NCBI GenBank assembly: GCA_018711005.1
Contig: DVIT01000025.1
Span: 1 to 63,696 of the forward strand
Length of the DNA stretch: 63,696 nt
From: Candidatus Scybalocola faecigallinarum
GTDB lineage: Bacteria; Bacillota; Clostridia; Lachnospirales; Lachnospiraceae
Direction: 5' to 3'
Positions within the stretch are counted from its first letter, which is position 1. Every line of letters starts with the position of its first letter. A model generated the notes under the pieces. That model did not search any database. It was not told where the DNA came from and worked only from the letters and a program-made list of their open reading frames with translations. Below are positions 61,281 through 63,696 of the stretch, in pieces. The position numbers were made by a program, and so were the translations under genes.

Positions 61281-61991
61281 TTATGATTTTCGTTTTTTCG
61301 TAATTATTTTTTCCGGATCAACATGCCGCAAAAGGAATGCATCCATATCATCAACCCCATCCATGCTGCGTTTCAATGTTACATGTTTATTTTTTATGTA
61401 TATCGTTACTTTTAATACCGTATCCCAGCCAATGTCTTTTTGAGTCTTTCGGATGATCCTGGTAATCTCAGCGGTATGGAAACGATATTTTTTCCCGAAT
61501 CCGGGTTGGACAGTGATCATCTCTCCCTCAGCGATAACCCTAAACCGCCATACCGCAACCCCATAAAGAAGAAAAGGCACGGAAATCAGGGCAATGGCCG
61601 TATTTATTACAGCATTGAACGCTGCACTTGCCACATCTAGCAGTGCTATTAGCAACGACGAGAAAAGCATGGATAAAATGATTACAGTCATCAGGGCGAA
61701 AAAGTCTTTTGACCCATAAACTTCCGTTTTCAGTCCAAGCTCTGTTTCAAACATTACTTTATCATTGTTATCGAAAAAAAGCACTTTTATATGATTGTTC
61801 TTACCATACTCCGTTGCTTTATAGATCAGCTTAAGCCTGTCCTCATCTGTCGCTCCGCCTTTATGGCGTATCCAGTGAACAGCATCTGCATATGCGTAAA
61901 ATCCCCCAAGGCAGGTTTCCCCATCGAATCGTGCAATAGTTCCGTCATCATCTTCAATCTGCACATATCCCTTTGTCCCCGTAATATTCAT
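61281..61991 (-). CDS. probable Imm74-like immunity protein fused to membrane and PH-like domain
   Basis: Residues 1-75 (GYVQIEDDDGTIARFDGETC, GGFYAYADAVHWI) follow the immunity protein 74 pattern of GE...GGF.Y.....W and T-x-E/D-x-x. Two spans follow (FALMTVIILSMLFSSLLIAL and VINTAIALISVPFLLYGVAV), then a PH-like end (EMITVQPGFGKKYRFHTAEI). Adding membrane and PH parts to a small immunity domain is unusual. Placed in a row of immunity-like genes. Confidence in the Imm74 link is moderate. Confidence 0.55.
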   Translation of the reverse strand: MNITGTKGYVQIEDDDGTIARFDGETCLGGFYAYADAVHWIRHKGGATDEDRLKLIYKATEYGKNNHIKVLFFDNNDKVMFETELGLKTEVYGSKDFFALMTVIILSMLFSSLLIALLDVASAAFNAVINTAIALISVPFLLYGVAVWRFRVIAEGEMITVQPGFGKKYRFHTAEITRIIRKTQKDIGWDTVLKVTIYIKNKHVTLKRSMDGVDDMDAFLLRHVDPEKIITKKRKS

Positions 61992-62044
61992 GCCTTAACT
62001 CCCACCCCTGTTTATGATGCGACGCTCCCCCAGCAACTTAGGAT

Positions 62045-62323
62045 TTATCTTTTTTTCACAATCCAGTTATCATTCTGTGTTTTTCTTTCTGCATAGTAAC
62101 CACATGGCATATCTTTAAGAACACCAACAGAATTGTCCAAATTAAATACCTCTTTTAGAGATACCAGTCTTGCTTCAGATGTATCATGTGTTGAACCACA
62201 TAAAAATTGCCACATTCCATCATCGTCATCATGTGATACATATAAAATCGGTTTGCCATCATCTATAATATGACAGCAGATTATCGCAGCTGTATTCGGT
62301 GCATCATCAAAAGGAAAATCCAT
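62045..62323 (-). CDS. DUF2185/Imm33-like immunity-type protein
   Basis: 92 residues; VSHDDDDGMWQFLCGSTHDT, ARLVSLKEVFNLDNSV and MPCGYYAERKTQNDNW match the small DUF2185 type, which occurs in immunity arrays for polymorphic toxins. AAAGGAG precedes the ATG. It lies 54 bases upstream of the Imm74-like gene on the same strand. Confidence 0.7.
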   Translation of the reverse strand: MDFPFDDAPNTAAIICCHIIDDGKPILYVSHDDDDGMWQFLCGSTHDTSEARLVSLKEVFNLDNSVGVLKDMPCGYYAERKTQNDNWIVKKR

Positions 62324-62464
62324 ATGCAGCGCTCCTTTCTCCTTACAAATTCCTTGATATCAAGTCAATTTACTTTATTGTATCATTTGCAATGCGCTCT
62401 AAATCTTCAATCATCATATCTCCCCGTATTTGTCAGAATTATAAATTCCAAATTTGTATAAGCA

Positions 62465-62878
62465 TCAAATACTCGTTATTTTCAGCCCATAATTAAGCTC
62501 TTTTGCTTTTCCTAATGCACGATTGAATACAGTGATAAAATCCTCTCCATCACTTGTAACAAAATAATTAGATAAATTTGTTATATCTTTACTGATATTT
62601 GTTCCCCATGGCGGCTGAGCAGATAGGTTTTCTATGTCCCATATTACTTTATCTGGAGACAGCTTTGCTAATCCTTGTTTGATCTGTTCTAATTCATTTA
62701 TTGCTTCAGGAATATGTGTACTGTTTAATTCTCCCTGATACAATTCATTCATAATGACCGGAAATTTACTTCCCCATTTTTGCTTTTCCAGATTATAAGC
62801 AACTGTTGAAAAAAATGAGAACAGAAAATCACCGCTTCCTATTTGATACCAATAATACTTTACCTTAAATCCAACCAT
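62465..62878 (-). CDS. immunity protein 70 (Imm70) family
   Basis: The 137-residue protein begins with YYWYQIGSGDFLFSFFSTVA and has VIMNELYQGELNSTHIPEAI, KVIWDIENLSAQPPWG and ITNLSNYFVTSDGEDFI, which is the Imm70 pattern. Imm proteins bind and neutralise a toxin domain released by neighbouring or sister cells. Start ATG 62878 follows GAGGAAG. The matching toxin is not in the window; it might lie right of 63696. Confidence 0.85.
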   Translation of the reverse strand: MVGFKVKYYWYQIGSGDFLFSFFSTVAYNLEKQKWGSKFPVIMNELYQGELNSTHIPEAINELEQIKQGLAKLSPDKVIWDIENLSAQPPWGTNISKDITNLSNYFVTSDGEDFITVFNRALGKAKELNYGLKITSI

Positions 62879-62961
62879 AATACTTCCTCACAATATATCT
62901 GCTCAACCGCCCTTTTGTGATACAGCTCCCCATAACGTATCCAGATACGGTTATCTACTCT

Positions 62962-63321
62962 TTAAAATCCCCCATTATTGTAGGCTCTTGTTAATACATA
63001 AGACGGTTCATAGTATGCACTGCTATTGTAATTATCAATCGTATCACATATTTCATCGTTATATACTCGGATCATTCCATCAACATAATCTTCCTCCGGC
63101 TGTAACGTTGACAGAATCAACCTTGTATACACCTTCCCCATCTGTGTTTCTGACGGGATCTCGTCTACAAGTTCTAAATCTACATCCGTTATATCAAAAT
63201 TCCCCTTTTCCAACTTATACTCTCTAATCCATTCATCTTCAATTTTCAGAGGATTCTCGCAGTGGAGTACATTAGCCAGGCTGATCAGACGCACCCACTC
63301 ATCTTTCGCTATTGCAGCCAT
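62962..63321 (-). CDS. uncharacterised acidic protein behind the DUF3990-like gene
   Basis: 119 residues, acidic, without membrane segment or catalytic motif I can name (ISLANVLHCENPLKIEDEWI, PEEDYVDGMIRVYNDEICDT). Its frame begins 13 bases inside the preceding gene; the ATG at 63321 has only AGAGGA directly before it, so start is uncertain. The overlap suggests coupling like a toxin-antitoxin pair. It might also be a 5'-truncated gene joined to the DUF3990 gene by deletion, like others in this window. Confidence 0.5.
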   Translation of the reverse strand: MAAIAKDEWVRLISLANVLHCENPLKIEDEWIREYKLEKGNFDITDVDLELVDEIPSETQMGKVYTRLILSTLQPEEDYVDGMIRVYNDEICDTIDNYNSSAYYEPSYVLTRAYNNGGF

Positions 63322-63539
63322 TCCTCTGTCATCTTACTAAACTTTTTAATATTCAGACTCTTGTCGGGTGAATACTCATAAAAATTTACAATATGCCGTC
63401 TACGTTTTGTCAAAGCCCAGCGTTTTGCCTGCTTTTCTAAAATTGTACAATAAAATCCGTAACCAAAATCTTTGTAAAACCCATTTTCTAAGATCTGTGG
63501 TTCTTGAACTATTACATTACTTCCATGATATAAAATCAT
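63309..63539 (-). CDS. DUF3990-like (ADP-ribosyltransferase-fold) protein, short
   Basis: 76 residues begin MILYHGSNVIVQEPQI and go on DFGYGFYCTILEKQAKRWAL, NFYEYSPD, matching the N-terminal half of DUF3990, proteins with a PARP/ART-like fold often found as toxins of small operons. Known members have about 150 residues; here a stop follows TEEWLQ, at a point where others read W-L-D/x-x-I/V. Either a truncated gene or a split module with the next frame. AAAGGAG stands 10 bases before the ATG. Confidence 0.6.
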   Translation of the reverse strand: MILYHGSNVIVQEPQILENGFYKDFGYGFYCTILEKQAKRWALTKRRRHIVNFYEYSPDKSLNIKKFSKMTEEWLQ

Positions 63540-63573
63540 ATACTTTTTACTCCTTTACAAATTAGGATTGAAC

Positions 63574-63621
63574 AAAATCGCTGCGCGATGGCCTGCGGAG
63601 GCTGTGGTGTAGCGATTTTTT
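63574..63621. terminator. hairpin near the right edge
   Basis: AAAATCGCT (63574-63582) pairs with AGCGATTTT (63611-63619), loop with its own GCCTGCGGAGGC fold, followed by T-run and TCTTTC on the plus strand. On the minus strand ATTTTG follows. It would separate the immunity genes from whatever lies to the right. Confidence 0.6.
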
Positions 63622-63696
63622 CTTTCTTATGATAAAAACAGTGGAAAGCAAGTCCTAAAAGTAGTATTGTTAAGTCACCACAACAAAACAATCAAA

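Overview
The window reads as a chromosomal segment of a gut-type member of the Clostridia, most likely family Lachnospiraceae. This is inferred from the moderate GC, the strong AGGAGG ribosome sites, the clostridial gene families (EFR1 ferredoxin, Rpn/YhgA nucleases, DUF4405, Imm70, RNHCP, GH2 beta-glucuronidase) and the many small regulators and transporters. No rRNA, tRNA or CRISPR array was seen. About nine tenths of the genes lie on the minus strand, in short operons.

Layout. 1-220 is the end of an IS21-like element that cut off the 5' part of an EFR1 ferredoxin gene. 0.9-13.5 kb is a patchwork of MATE pump, fused acetyltransferase/aminoglycoside nucleotidyltransferase, Ogt, methyltransferases, GNATs, a kinase-like ATPase, an RdgB/HAM1-like protein, two related Rpn nuclease copies and a lipoprotein. 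13.9-18.0 kb is a two-gene module: a Ser/Thr kinase fused to an NB-ARC-type STAND ATPase, preceded by an uncharacterised helical protein. This is my best candidate for an undescribed system. 18-21 kb holds redox genes. 21.2-24.4 kb is a beta-glucuronidase divergent from an AraC regulator, with a perfect 16-bp inverted repeat between them. 24.5-31.9 kb is an ABC exporter with a two-component system and a VanZ protein. 32-37.2 kb is an MFS/ABC cluster with TetR and PadR regulators on clear palindromes. 37.2-45.3 kb mixes regulators, a second two-component system and many broken genes. 45.4-49.0 kb has a tiny peptide gene and an ECF sigma factor operon with a second ABC exporter. 49.2-57.7 kb is an aldo/keto reductase cluster with two LysR regulators, a double-hydrolase lipoprotein and pyroglutamyl peptidase. 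57.8-58.6 kb is a tandem RNHCP pair. 59-61 kb has a sugar isomerase-like gene and an aminoglycoside phosphotransferase-like gene. 61.2-63.6 kb looks like an orphan immunity-gene island of a polymorphic toxin locus.

Two themes run through the window. First, decay: at least thirteen genes are broken, and several breaks are deletions that join the 5' half of one gene to the 3' half of another (GNAT/PPOX, TetR/antiporter, ABC permease/MATE, GNAT/unknown). Second, regulation that can be read in the DNA: OmpR-type 11-bp direct repeats before both two-component targets, a MerR spacer palindrome, a 33-bp PadR palindrome and TetR palindromes. Starts given here are often a few codons downstream of the longest open frame because the ribosome site fits better there.
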